From Polyangiaceae bacterium (GTDB lineage Bacteria > Myxococcota_A > Polyangia > Polyangiales > Polyangiaceae), in contig JAICTZ010000015.1 of NCBI GenBank assembly GCA_025936115.1, positions 62,001 to 126,000 of the forward strand: a stretch of 64,000 nt of DNA, read 5' to 3'. A program made the position numbers and the translations under genes. The notes below the pieces were generated by a model that searched no databases, was not told where the DNA came from, and saw only the letters and a list, made by a program, of their open reading frames with translations. Shown piece after piece: positions 53,512 to 62,236 of this stretch. Numbering within the stretch: position 1 is the stretch's first letter; each line of letters starts with the position of its first letter.

Positions 53512-55401
53512 GTGACGCCTCCGCCGGCGCGTCCGCCCGAGAAGAAGAAGCCGCTCGGCGTCGCTCTGCGCGAGAGCCTCGCGTACATCGGGCGTGCCCT
53601 CGCGCTCGTCTGGCGTTCGTCGCGGGCGCTGACGCTGGCCCTCGCCGTGCTCACGCTGCTTGCGGCCGCGGCGCCGCCGGCCGTCGCGTGGGCGGGCAAG
53701 CGTATCGTCGATGCCGTCGTCGCGCGCGCGCGCGAGGCGACGCTCGACTGGGTCGCGGCGGAGCTCGTGCTCGTCGTGCTGCAGGCGACGCTCGGGCGTG
53801 GGCTCTCGCTCGTGCGCGCCGTGCTCGCGTCGCGGCTCGGCACGGACGTGAACGTCGCGATTTTGGAACGCGCGGTACGGCTCGAGCTCCGGCACTTCGA
53901 AGACCCCGATTTTTACGACCGGCTCACGCGCGCGCGACGTGAAGCCTCGTCTCGGCCGGTTTCGCTCGTGACCGAGAGCTTTTCGCTCCTGCAAGGCGTG
54001 CTCACGCTGGCAGGCTACGCGGCCATTCTCGTGCGCTTCAGCGGCTGGGCCGTGGCGGGCCTGTTGCTTGCGACGGTGCCCGCCACCCTCGCCGAGATGC
54101 GCTACTCGAAGTCGGCGTTTCGCTTGCGCAATTGGCGCTCCCCCGAATCGCGCCGCCTCATGTACCTCGAATACGTGCTCGCCAATGACGAGCACGCCAA
54201 GGAGGTGAAGCTCTTCGGGCTCGGGCCGCTCTTTCTCGGTCGCTACCGCGAGCTCGCCGAGCGCTTCTTGCGTGAAGATTCCGAGCTGGCGGCGCGCCGC
54301 GCCATCGTGACGCACCTGCTCTCCCTGCTCGCGACGTTCGCGTTCTACGCGGCGTACGCAGTGATGGCGGCCGCCGCCGCGATCGGCGGTCTCACCCTCG
54401 GCAACATGACGCTGTACGTGCTCTCGTTCCGCAGCGGGCAGCAGTCGTTTCAATCGATTTTGAGCGGGATCGGGAGCATCTACGAGCACAATTTGTACAT
54501 GTCGAACCTGTTTTCGTACCTCGACGCCGAGCTCGAGGGCGAGCCGCGCGGTGCCGCGACCAACGGCGCGCTTGCGTCGACGAACGGCACCGCACCCGCG
54601 ACGAAGGGCATCGCACCCGCGACGAACAGCGTGGTCCCCGGAGGCGAAGCCGGCATTCGACTCGCGGACGTGAGCTTCCGCTACCCCGGCAAGTCCGAAT
54701 GGGTCCTCCGGCACGTGGATCTCTTCATTCCGCGCGGGCAAAGCGTCGCGCTCGTCGGTCAGAATGGCGCCGGCAAGACCACTCTCGTCAAGCTCGTGAC
54801 GCGGCTCTATCGTCCGACGGAAGGTCACGTCCTGCTCGACGGCAAGGACCTCGAAGCGTGGGACGACGACGCGCTCCTCGCGCGCTTCGGAGTCGTGTTC
54901 CAAGACTTCAACCGCTATCAACTCAAGCTCCGCGAAAACGTCGGTGTCGGCAGCGTCGAGCACCTCGCGGACGAGCCGCGCATCGTGCGCGCCGTGGAGC
55001 GCGGCGGCGCCGAAAGCGTCGTGTCCGAGCTCGCATCCGGCCTCGAGACTCCACTCGGTCGCTGGTTTCAAGACGGCGTCGAGCTCTCGGGGGGCCAGTG
55101 GCAGAAGCTCGCCCTCGCGCGCGCCTTCATGCGCGAACAAGCCGACATTCTCGTGCTCGACGAACCGACCGCCGCGCTCGACGCCGAAGCCGAGCACGCC
55201 GTGTTCGAACGTTTCAAGACGCTCGCTGCCGGCCGCACCTCGATCATCATCTCCCACCGCTTTCCGACCGTGCGCATGGCCGATCGCATCCTGGTCATCG
55301 AGCACGGCTCGATCACGGAAGAGGGCACGCACGACGAGCTCGTGGCGCGCGCCGGCACGTACGCGCGGCTCTACCGCATGCAGGCTCGTGGTTACGAGTA
55401 A
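53512..55401 (+). CDS. ABC transporter, fused permease/ATPase
   Basis: 629 residues from GTG 53512, directly after the gloA TAG. The permease part (about 20-330) has six hydrophobic spans. A Thr/Asn/Ala-rich linker (about 345-375, with T-N-G-T-A-P-A-T-type repeats) precedes the ATPase. The ATPase has Walker A LVGQNGAGKTTLVKLV, signature ELSGGQWQKLALARAFM, Walker B DILVLDEPTAALDAEAE and the switch His in IIISHRFPTV. Half-size exporters of this type move lipids, peptides or drugs outward as dimers; cargo unknown. The N-terminus begins with Pro/Lys-rich cytoplasmic residues. Confidence 0.9.
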   Translation: MTPPPARPPEKKKPLGVALRESLAYIGRALALVWRSSRALTLALAVLTLLAAAAPPAVAWAGKRIVDAVVARAREATLDWVAAELVLVVLQATLGRGLSLVRAVLASRLGTDVNVAILERAVRLELRHFEDPDFYDRLTRARREASSRPVSLVTESFSLLQGVLTLAGYAAILVRFSGWAVAGLLLATVPATLAEMRYSKSAFRLRNWRSPESRRLMYLEYVLANDEHAKEVKLFGLGPLFLGRYRELAERFLREDSELAARRAIVTHLLSLLATFAFYAAYAVMAAAAAIGGLTLGNMTLYVLSFRSGQQSFQSILSGIGSIYEHNLYMSNLFSYLDAELEGEPRGAATNGALASTNGTAPATKGIAPATNSVVPGGEAGIRLADVSFRYPGKSEWVLRHVDLFIPRGQSVALVGQNGAGKTTLVKLVTRLYRPTEGHVLLDGKDLEAWDDDALLARFGVVFQDFNRYQLKLRENVGVGSVEHLADEPRIVRAVERGGAESVVSELASGLETPLGRWFQDGVELSGGQWQKLALARAFMREQADILVLDEPTAALDAEAEHAVFERFKTLAAGRTSIIISHRFPTVRMADRILVIEHGSITEEGTHDELVARAGTYARLYRMQARGYE

Positions 55402-55462
55402 CGCGCGCGAGGCCCAGCTCGGAACTCAATGCTGGCACGCGCCCTGCTTTACCTTCAGCATC

Positions 55463-55705
55463 ATGGACGAGCGCAACTACCGGCCGGAGCCGACGCCCGC
55501 TAAAAGCGACCAGGTGGCCGCGGGGGGAGCGATCCTCCTCATTACTGCAGGAGTAATCGGAGTCGTCGGGATCATTTTGGTGACACTGGGGCAATTTATC
55601 GCGGCTCCTCTCGTGGTCCTGGCACTGGGGCTCTGGGCTGCGGGAAAGTGGAAGCTCAAGCACGACTCCGGAATGCCGCCCACGGCTTCCCCGCCCGCAC
55701 GTTGA
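55463..55705 (+). CDS. small two-span membrane protein
   Basis: 80 residues from ATG 55463. A polar N-terminus (MDERNYRPEPTPAKSDQ) is followed by two hydrophobic stretches (AILLITAGVIGVVGIILVTL and FIAAPLVVLALGLWAAG) and a basic tail. It lies 61 bp after the ABC exporter gene on the same strand. No family recognised. The region is less GC-rich at third positions than its neighbours, consistent with hydrophobic codons. It could be an exporter accessory, but that is only position. Confidence 0.55.
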   Translation: MDERNYRPEPTPAKSDQVAAGGAILLITAGVIGVVGIILVTLGQFIAAPLVVLALGLWAAGKWKLKHDSGMPPTASPPAR

Positions 55706-55830
55706 TCACGGTACGATCCTGAATTTGGGCCGAACTGCGCGCGCTCCCAGCGCGCGGCAGTTGCTATTGGCGCCGCGGCGTCCCTTTACGAGGCGCCCGA
55801 TTCGCGTCATGGTCCGCCGCGCGAGCCCCG

Positions 55831-57654
55831 GTGGCAGTCCTTCTTTCCGCCCGCGAGCTCACTCATGCCTTTGGCGCGCGGCCGCTCTTCGAGCGCGTGA
55901 GCTTCACGCTGTCCGAAGGCGATCGCGTCGGCCTCATCGGACCGAACGGCGCCGGCAAATCCACGCTGCTCAAGATCTTGGCCGGGGCGATCGCCCCAGA
56001 TCGCGGCGAGCTTTCGCGCCGCGGAGGCCTGCGCACCGCCTACCTCGAGCAAGTGACGGAGCTGCCGTTCGCCACCGTCCGCGAAGCCGTGCGCGCTCGC
56101 TTACCCGCGGGCGAACACGAAAGCGAACACGAAGCGCTCGTCGATGAATGGCTCAATCGGCTCGAGCTCGACGCCGACGCTCCCGTCGCAGCGCTGTCGG
56201 GCGGCTGGCAGAAGCGCGTGGCCCTGGCGCGCGCGCTCGTTGGCGATCCGGAGCTGCTCTTGCTGGACGAGCCGACCAATCATCTCGACGTCGAGAGCAT
56301 CGTGTGGCTCGAGCGCTTCGTCGGCAGCGCGCGCTTCGCGACGCTCACCGTGACGCACGATCGCCTCTTCTTACAGCGCGTTTCGCGCCGCATCCTCGAG
56401 CTCGATCGCAGAAATCCGGGCGGCCTGCTCGACATCGCGGGCGACTACGCGACCTACGTCGAGACCAAGGCCGGGCTCGTCGCCGCGGCCGAACAGCGCC
56501 AGCAGTCGCTCGAAAACACGCTGCGGCGCGAAACCGAGTGGCTGCGGCGCGGTCCCTCGGCGCGCAGCACCAAGCAAATCGCGCGCATCGAGCGCGCCGG
56601 CTCGCTCGCCGACGAAGTGGCCGAGCTTCGCTTGCGCAATCAGAGCGGCAAGCTCGCGGTCGACTTTCAGGCTCGCGACGACGAAATGCGCCCGAAGCGT
56701 CTGATCGAAGCGCGCGGCATTGCCAAGCACTACGGGGAAAAGCGCGTGCTCGCCGAGCTCGATCTCTTCATCGGGCCCCGCACGCGCCTCGGGCTCATCG
56801 GCCGCAACGGCTGCGGCAAGTCGACGCTGCTCCGCATTTTGACGGGCCGTGAAGCGGCGACGCTCGGCGAGGTCATCACGGCCGACAACCTACAAATCGC
56901 GTATTTCGAGCAAGATCGCGCGTCGCTCGATCCGAAGCGCACCCTCGCGGATACGGTGAGCCCCGACGGAGATTTCGTGCATTTTCGCGGGGCGCTCGTG
57001 CACCGCCACGGCTACCTCGAGCGCTTCTCGTTCCGTGCCGATCAGATGGCACAACCGGTGGGCAGCCTGTCGGGAGGCGAACAGAGCCGCTTGCTGATCG
57101 CGCGTCTGATGCTGACGCCGGCCAACGTGCTCGTGCTCGACGAGCCGACGAACGATCTCGATCTGGTGTCGCTCGCCGTGCTCGAGCAAGCGCTGCAGAG
57201 CTTCGACGGCGCGGTGCTGCTCGTCACACACGATCGCTACTTCATGGATCGCGTCGCGAGCGAGCTGCTCGCGTTCCACACGCGACCCGGCGAGGAAGGG
57301 CGCGTGACGACGCTCGCGGATCTCGGGCAGTGGGAGGCGTTCCACGCGGAGCAATCGAACGCCCGACCGAAGAGCGAGCGAGCCGCGACGCCGGAGCGGC
57401 CCCAAATTTCGGCGCCCAAGCGCAAGAAGCTGAGCTTCAAAGATCAGCGCGACTACGACACGATCGAAGCGCGCATCGAGGCTGCCGAGGCGAGGGTGAG
57501 TGAAATCGAGGGCGAAATGGGCGCGCCGCACGTCGTTTCGGATGCAGCGCGTTTGGTGGCGCTCGTGGTCGATCGCACGGCCGTGCGCGCCGAGATCGAT
57601 GGTCTCTACGCACGCTGGGCCGAGCTGCAGGCGTTGGTTGACGCGGGCGGCTGA
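55831..57654 (+). CDS. uup: ABC-F ATPase, Uup-like
   Basis: 607 residues from GTG 55831, with two ABC domains and no membrane segment. First domain: GLIGPNGAGKSTLLKILAG, LSGGWQKRVALARALVG, LLLLDEPTNHLDVESI. Second: GLIGRNGCGKSTLLRILTG, LSGGEQSRLLIARLML, VLVLDEPTNDLDLVSLAVLE. The C-terminal 100 residues are a charged coiled-coil region as in Uup. ABC-F proteins bind ribosomes or, for Uup, influence translation and DNA rearrangement stability. The gene stands alone between the small membrane protein and a repeat-containing intergenic region. Confidence 0.9.
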   Translation: MAVLLSARELTHAFGARPLFERVSFTLSEGDRVGLIGPNGAGKSTLLKILAGAIAPDRGELSRRGGLRTAYLEQVTELPFATVREAVRARLPAGEHESEHEALVDEWLNRLELDADAPVAALSGGWQKRVALARALVGDPELLLLDEPTNHLDVESIVWLERFVGSARFATLTVTHDRLFLQRVSRRILELDRRNPGGLLDIAGDYATYVETKAGLVAAAEQRQQSLENTLRRETEWLRRGPSARSTKQIARIERAGSLADEVAELRLRNQSGKLAVDFQARDDEMRPKRLIEARGIAKHYGEKRVLAELDLFIGPRTRLGLIGRNGCGKSTLLRILTGREAATLGEVITADNLQIAYFEQDRASLDPKRTLADTVSPDGDFVHFRGALVHRHGYLERFSFRADQMAQPVGSLSGGEQSRLLIARLMLTPANVLVLDEPTNDLDLVSLAVLEQALQSFDGAVLLVTHDRYFMDRVASELLAFHTRPGEEGRVTTLADLGQWEAFHAEQSNARPKSERAATPERPQISAPKRKKLSFKDQRDYDTIEARIEAAEARVSEIEGEMGAPHVVSDAARLVALVVDRTAVRAEIDGLYARWAELQALVDAGG

Positions 57655-57689
57655 GTAGTCCTGAGCCGACGTGGTCGCCTCGCGCACGG

Positions 57690-57788
57690 CGACGCGCGAG
57701 CGAGTCTAACGAACGCGCACCTCGACGCGCGAACGACTCTGACGAGCTCGCACTCCGACGCACGAGCGACTCTGATGAGCTCATCTTG
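57690..57788. repeat. three diverged tandem copies of a 33-bp unit
   Basis: Units begin at 57690, 57723 and 57756, each opening with CGACGC(A/G)CGA and continuing with an (A/G)CGA(C/G)TCT(A/G)A core. They differ at several positions. They lie between uup and the CBM3-like lipoprotein gene, outside any convincing gene; the minus strand would encode 11-residue S/R-rich repeats, but the frame is antisense to uup further on. A regulatory or purely structural origin is possible. Confidence 0.75.
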
Positions 57789-57930
57789 CAGCGTGCTGTT
57801 GCAATTATGTTCACACGCGCCCGCTCGCCTGCGCTCATGACGGAATTGGTTCTCGCGAGGCTGTAAGCGCGCGCGAGGTGTGGCACGACTCCGCTTTACG
57901 TCCGAGCGCGACTGGACAAGCCTCTCGCGC

Positions 57931-59199
57931 ATGGCTCAGTTCTCTTCGCGTGCTCTGATGTACACGGCGATCGCCGCTGGCGTCGCCTTCGGCTGTGGCT
58001 CGGACGACGATACGACGCCGGGCAACTCACACGCCGGACGCGGCGGCACCGGCGGACGCGGCGGCGCCGCGGGACACGCGGGAACGACAACGGGCGGTCG
58101 CGCTGGCGCGACGGCAGTCGGTGGCTCGGCGGGCGCGAGCGTTTTCGGATCGGGCGGCGCTGGAACCGGTGCCGGCGGCACGTCAGCGGGGACAAGCGGC
58201 ACGGCAGGTCGCAGCACGGGTGGTGGCGCGGGGACCGGCAGCGGTGGGATGAGTGGAGGAACAGCGGGAACGGGCGTGACGGCCGGATCCGGCGGCGATA
58301 TCGCCGGCACGACCTCTGCGGGCGGAGTGAGCTCGGGCGGGACCACGAGCGCAGGCACGGCAGGCGTGAGCGCGGCAGGCGTGAGCGGCGCAGGCGTCGC
58401 CGGTGGGCTCGGCGTCGGCGGGACCAGCGCTGAGGGCGGCGCCGCTGGCGAGGCCGGCTTCGGTGGCGAAGCCGGTATGGTCGAAGGCACGGGCGGCAGT
58501 AGCGGCGCGGGTGTGAGCGGAGGCGGAGGCAGTGCCGGAACGAACGGCGTGGCGGGGAGCGGCGGCACGGCCGGGAGCGGCGGCACGGCCGGGAGCGGCG
58601 GCATCGCGGGCGGCGGTGGCACAGCGGGCAGCGCGGCCGGAACCAGCGGCGCGTCGGGCGGAGGCATCGGCGGGCAGAGCGGCGCGGGCGGCTCAGCGGG
58701 CGGCGGCACGGCTGGCGCCGGCGGCGCGACGAGCGGCTGTGTCACCGGCGATATTCGCGTCGATTACGATCCCGCCAGCAGCAACGGCCAAATCGAACCC
58801 GACATCGATGTCGTGAACGTCAGCGCGTTCCCCATCGCGGCAAATCTCATCGAGGTCCGCTACTACATCGTGCAGGAGAGTCCCGGCACGGCGCTCACGG
58901 GCAACAACACCGTCAACCAGCTCCAGAATCCGTTCAGCGCGACGGGCGGCGGTGCCGTGACGACCACGGTCGTCGCCCTGAGCACCGCGACCACGGGCGC
59001 GGATCATTACCTGCGGACCACGTTCGCCGGTACGAACACCATCGCGCCGAATCAGGTTCTCAATTTCAAGACGTACTTCCAACCGGCGAATCAAACTCAG
59101 ACGAACGACTACTCCTACGGCACACAGACGAGCAAAGTGCCGTGGAACAAGATCGTCGTGCTCGTGAACGGCGTTCAGCAGTGGGGCTGCGTGCCCTGA
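57931..59199 (+). CDS. Gly-linker lipoprotein with CBM3-like cellulose-binding domain
   Basis: 422 residues from ATG 57931, where the signal starts (LMYTAIAAGVAFGCGS, lipobox VAFGC; upstream in-frame codons give charged sequence). About 230 residues of Gly/Ala/Thr/Ser linker follow. The C-terminal 150 residues have IRVDYDPASSNGQIEPDIDV, FPIAANLIEVRYYIVQE and SKVPWNKIVVLVNGVQQWGC, the pattern of a family 3 carbohydrate-binding module with paired strands and a conserved aromatic ending. It would tether the cell to crystalline cellulose or a similar glycan. No catalytic domain is present in the same chain. Confidence 0.75.
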   Translation: MAQFSSRALMYTAIAAGVAFGCGSDDDTTPGNSHAGRGGTGGRGGAAGHAGTTTGGRAGATAVGGSAGASVFGSGGAGTGAGGTSAGTSGTAGRSTGGGAGTGSGGMSGGTAGTGVTAGSGGDIAGTTSAGGVSSGGTTSAGTAGVSAAGVSGAGVAGGLGVGGTSAEGGAAGEAGFGGEAGMVEGTGGSSGAGVSGGGGSAGTNGVAGSGGTAGSGGTAGSGGIAGGGGTAGSAAGTSGASGGGIGGQSGAGGSAGGGTAGAGGATSGCVTGDIRVDYDPASSNGQIEPDIDVVNVSAFPIAANLIEVRYYIVQESPGTALTGNNTVNQLQNPFSATGGGAVTTTVVALSTATTGADHYLRTTFAGTNTIAPNQVLNFKTYFQPANQTQTNDYSYGTQTSKVPWNKIVVLVNGVQQWGCVP

Positions 59200-59224
59200 G
59201 TCGCACGGGACGAGCCGCGCCCTT

Positions 59225-59251
59225 CCCGAGAATTGCATCGCAATTCTCGGG
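59225..59251. terminator. bidirectional terminator hairpin
   Basis: CCCGAGAATTGC (59225-59236) and its exact complement (59240-59251) are separated by only ATC, a 12-bp perfect stem. It lies 25 bp after the CBM3-like gene stop and 8 bp before the convergent GH43 gene's stop, the expected place for a shared terminator. There is no long T-tract. Confidence 0.65.
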
Positions 59252-59259
59252 ACACGGCA

Positions 59260-60609
59260 CTAGGGGCCTGCGGACACGGGCCAGCCGTCGGTGTCCCACG
59301 CGATTTCGGCAATACGGAGCGTCGGGTTCGCGTGACTCGCGTTGAGTGCGTGGTACACGTTGTATGCGCCGCTCGCCGTCACGATGACGGCGTTGTGCCC
59401 GGGCGCCGTCCACGTGGCGTCGCCTGCGACCACGAGGGTTCCGCCTCCGTCCACCAATGCCGTGCCGGCGCGATCGCTGTACGGCCCCGTGACGCTCTCC
59501 GCGCGCCCGACACGGATGTTGTAATTCCAGGGGCTGTCGCAGCAGTGATCCCAGGAGACGAACAGGTAGTAGTAGCCGCAGACGTGCACGATGTAGGCGC
59601 CTTCGAGCGCGCCGCCGTTGTGAGGGCGCGCGGCAATCGAGCGCTGAGCGCCGCCCGTGGGAGCGCCCGTCGCGTCGAGCTCGAGCAGCTGGATGCCTCC
59701 CCAGAAGCTGCCGAACGCTAGCCACGGCGTGCCCGCATCGTCGACGATCACGTTGGGATCGATCGCGTTCCAGTCGTCGCCGCTGCCGGAGCAAACGACC
59801 GAGCCGTGATCGGTCCACGAGCCCGCGGCGAGGCTCGCGCGCGTCGCGTGGCCGATGCAGGAGGTGTTACTGCCGAAGGTCGAAGCAGCGTAATACAAGT
59901 GATAATTGCCGCCGAAGTACGAGATGTCGGGCGCCCACAGATCGGTCGCGCCCGGCACCTTTGCGGCGATCCACGAGGGATTCGAGCTGAAGACCGCGCT
60001 GCCGGCTTGCCAGTTCAAGAGGTCAGTCGACGTTTTCGTCGGCAGGCGCGAGCCGGTTTGGAACAGGTAGACCTTGCCGTCCGCTGCGATGAGCGACGGA
60101 TCATGCGTGCCGAGATTTCCCGTCAGCGTGAGCAGCGCGGGGGGCTTCTGGGGATCCACGCGCGGACAGGTGGCCCCGCTCATGCCGCCCGAGCTCGCTC
60201 CAGCGTTCGCGCCGGCAGCGCCCGCCGCACCTCCGCCTCCACGTCCAGCGCTCCCGCCGAGCGCAACCCGACCGCCCGCGCCCGCGCCGCTGTCCCGCCC
60301 TCCGCCCGCCGAGCCTCCAACCGCCGCTCCGGCCGTGTTCCCGCCGGCCCCTGACGCATTCGTCCCGCCACGGCCGCCCACCACGCCAGCGGTGCCAGCG
60401 ACTGACGCTCCCCCCGCCCCACCCCCCGCGGTCATTGCGGCAGCAGCTCCGCCCATGCCGGCTGCTTCATGCGCGCCTGCAGTCCCGGTCCCGCTGCCTC
60501 CACTCGGCTGCCCCGGAGCGGCATCCGGTCCCGACTGCCCGCACCCGAGCGCGAGGGAGCACGCGAGGGCCAATCCTTCAGCGGTCATGGATCGGGTCGT
60601 TCGGCGCAT
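59260..60609 (-). CDS. GH43-family glycosidase lipoprotein (arabinanase-like)
   Basis: 449 residues from ATG 60609; GTG 60621 and ATG 60588 are alternatives. Signal TAEGLALACSLALGCGQ (lipobox LALGC), then about 130 residues of Gly/Ala linker, then a five-bladed beta-propeller. Catalytic residues: general base Asp in LGTHDPSLIAADG, modulating Asp in NAIDPNVIVDD, acid Glu in GGALEGAYIVHV. WAPDISYFGGNYHLYYAAST and CDSPWNYNIRVGRA are typical of endo-1,5-alpha-L-arabinanase-like GH43. It would cut arabinan side chains of plant polysaccharides outside the cell. Convergent with the CBM3-like lipoprotein, suggesting shared plant-polymer targets. Confidence 0.87.
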   Translation of the reverse strand: MRRTTRSMTAEGLALACSLALGCGQSGPDAAPGQPSGGSGTGTAGAHEAAGMGGAAAAMTAGGGAGGASVAGTAGVVGGRGGTNASGAGGNTAGAAVGGSAGGGRDSGAGAGGRVALGGSAGRGGGGAAGAAGANAGASSGGMSGATCPRVDPQKPPALLTLTGNLGTHDPSLIAADGKVYLFQTGSRLPTKTSTDLLNWQAGSAVFSSNPSWIAAKVPGATDLWAPDISYFGGNYHLYYAASTFGSNTSCIGHATRASLAAGSWTDHGSVVCSGSGDDWNAIDPNVIVDDAGTPWLAFGSFWGGIQLLELDATGAPTGGAQRSIAARPHNGGALEGAYIVHVCGYYYLFVSWDHCCDSPWNYNIRVGRAESVTGPYSDRAGTALVDGGGTLVVAGDATWTAPGHNAVIVTASGAYNVYHALNASHANPTLRIAEIAWDTDGWPVSAGP

Positions 60610-60874
60610 GCAGCGAGTCACAGGTGGTTGCTTTTGTCTCGCCAGAATGGTCAGCGTTTCTTGAGTGTGACGAAATCGAGGGCTTTTGACGGCTTCTCAG
60701 CGTTCCAGGGGCGTTCGTTTGTGCCTCATCGGGGCGGGAGCGGCGGCAGACGGACACAACCATCGGACGCTCGTTCCCGGCGCGCTCGGAACGCCTCTTG
60801 CGAGGGTGACCGACAGACGCTCGCACTGCGTTCGGCGGAGTGTTTCAGCCTCTGTTCGGCGCACGGCACACACT

Positions 60875-62236
60875 ATGTGGCACTTTGTAACCACCCTCGT
60901 CAAAAGCCCTGCTTGGCTCCTGCTCAAACGCCGAGACTTCGGCCTGCTCTGGGCGGGCGAAACGGTGTCGCAAATCGGCGACGGCCTGAACAAGGTCGCC
61001 CTGCTTTGGTTTGCGTACCAAACGAGCCATTCGGCGCTGCGCACCTCGCTCATCGGCATCCTACAGACGGTGCCGCCGCTCGCGCTCGCGCCCGTGATCG
61101 GCGTGTACCTCGATCGCCTGCCCAAAAAGCAGACGATGATCGTGATCAACGTGCTTCACGGCATCTTGGTCGCGCTGATCCCGCTCTTGTACGGCTTCGG
61201 GCTCTTGTCGCTCGGCCTGCTCTACACGCTCGTGCTCCTGATCTCGATTGTCTCGGCCTTTTACGGGCCTGCGCTCATGGCGGCGCTGCCACTCGTCAGC
61301 AAACGTTCGGAGCTCCGGCCCGCCAACGCGCTGATTCAGGGGACGTCGATGATCGGCGTCTTGGTCGGGCCAGTCGTCGCGGGCATCGGTATTGCCGCGT
61401 TTGGTATCGCCAAGGTGCTCTACGCCGACGCACTGACGTTCGCGTTCCTGGTCGGTTGCCTGCTGTTCGTGCGCATGCGCGAGACGAACGCGCTCGGACC
61501 GCTGCCGAGCCGCTTCTCCGAGTTTGCCCAGAGCATTCGCGAGGGTCTCGATTTCTTGCTGCGGCGCCAGCGCGGCATTTTGTTTCTCACGCTCGTCTCG
61601 GGCCTGCAGAACATCGGCGCGAGCGCCTTCTTGTTCTTGCTGCCCGCCGTCGTGAAGAAGGATCTGGATCTCGACGCGGTCTCGCTCGGCTTCATTTGGT
61701 CGGCCTTCGGCTCGGGCATGCTGCTCGCGACGCTGCTCATCGCGCTCTTGAAGCTGCAACCGCGGGCTCTGCTTTACATCGTGCTCTCGTCGCTCGTGCT
61801 CGGCGGACTCTCGATTGCGAGCCTCGCGTACGTGAAGTCGAGTTTCGCCGCCGCCACGCTGATGGTGATCATCGGCTTTAGCGCGGCGGCGTTCAACCCG
61901 GTCGTCTTCACGCTGCTTCAGGACTCGACGCCGGAGGAGCTCCGCGCGCGCGTGATCACGGCGTTCAACACCGCGACGACGAGCATGGCCATGCTGGGAA
62001 TGCTCGTGTTCGGTTGGGCCGCGGATCGCGTCGGACAAGATCCGACCATGATCGCCATCGGCGTGGTGCTCTTGTTCACGGCGATCGCGCTCGTGTTCGT
62101 GAGCCGCGTCACTTCCGCGCGCGACCTGCTCTTCGCCGAGCGGCTCTCGTCGGCACCCGACCATCCGAGCGGCGCGCGTACGGTACGCACGGAGCTCGGC
62201 GGGCGCGAGCGCGCGCTCAGCCGAGCGGAAACCTGA
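60875..62236 (+). CDS. major facilitator superfamily transporter (MFS_3/EntS type)
   Basis: 453 residues from ATG 60875; an open frame reaches upstream to 60686 but adds a charged, non-conserved N-terminus. Twelve hydrophobic segments with motif A-type loop APVIGVYLDRLPKKQTMIV and FGLLWAGETVSQIGDGLNKV at the start, the pattern of DHA3/EntS-like exporters. Predicted to export small hydrophobic compounds or siderophores by proton antiport; cargo unknown. Its 3' end overlaps the convergent histidine kinase gene by 20 nt. It is divergent from the GH43 gene with a 265-bp gap holding no gene I can support. Confidence 0.82.
   Translation: MWHFVTTLVKSPAWLLLKRRDFGLLWAGETVSQIGDGLNKVALLWFAYQTSHSALRTSLIGILQTVPPLALAPVIGVYLDRLPKKQTMIVINVLHGILVALIPLLYGFGLLSLGLLYTLVLLISIVSAFYGPALMAALPLVSKRSELRPANALIQGTSMIGVLVGPVVAGIGIAAFGIAKVLYADALTFAFLVGCLLFVRMRETNALGPLPSRFSEFAQSIREGLDFLLRRQRGILFLTLVSGLQNIGASAFLFLLPAVVKKDLDLDAVSLGFIWSAFGSGMLLATLLIALLKLQPRALLYIVLSSLVLGGLSIASLAYVKSSFAAATLMVIIGFSAAAFNPVVFTLLQDSTPEELRARVITAFNTATTSMAMLGMLVFGWAADRVGQDPTMIAIGVVLLFTAIALVFVSRVTSARDLLFAERLSSAPDHPSGARTVRTELGGRERALSRAET

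Noticed and set aside
57437..57886. A minus-strand frame whose product has 11-residue Ser/Arg repeats.
   Set aside because: More than half of it is antisense to uup, composition is Arg/Ser/Ala shadow-like, and there is no ribosome-binding site; only the DNA repeat is reported.
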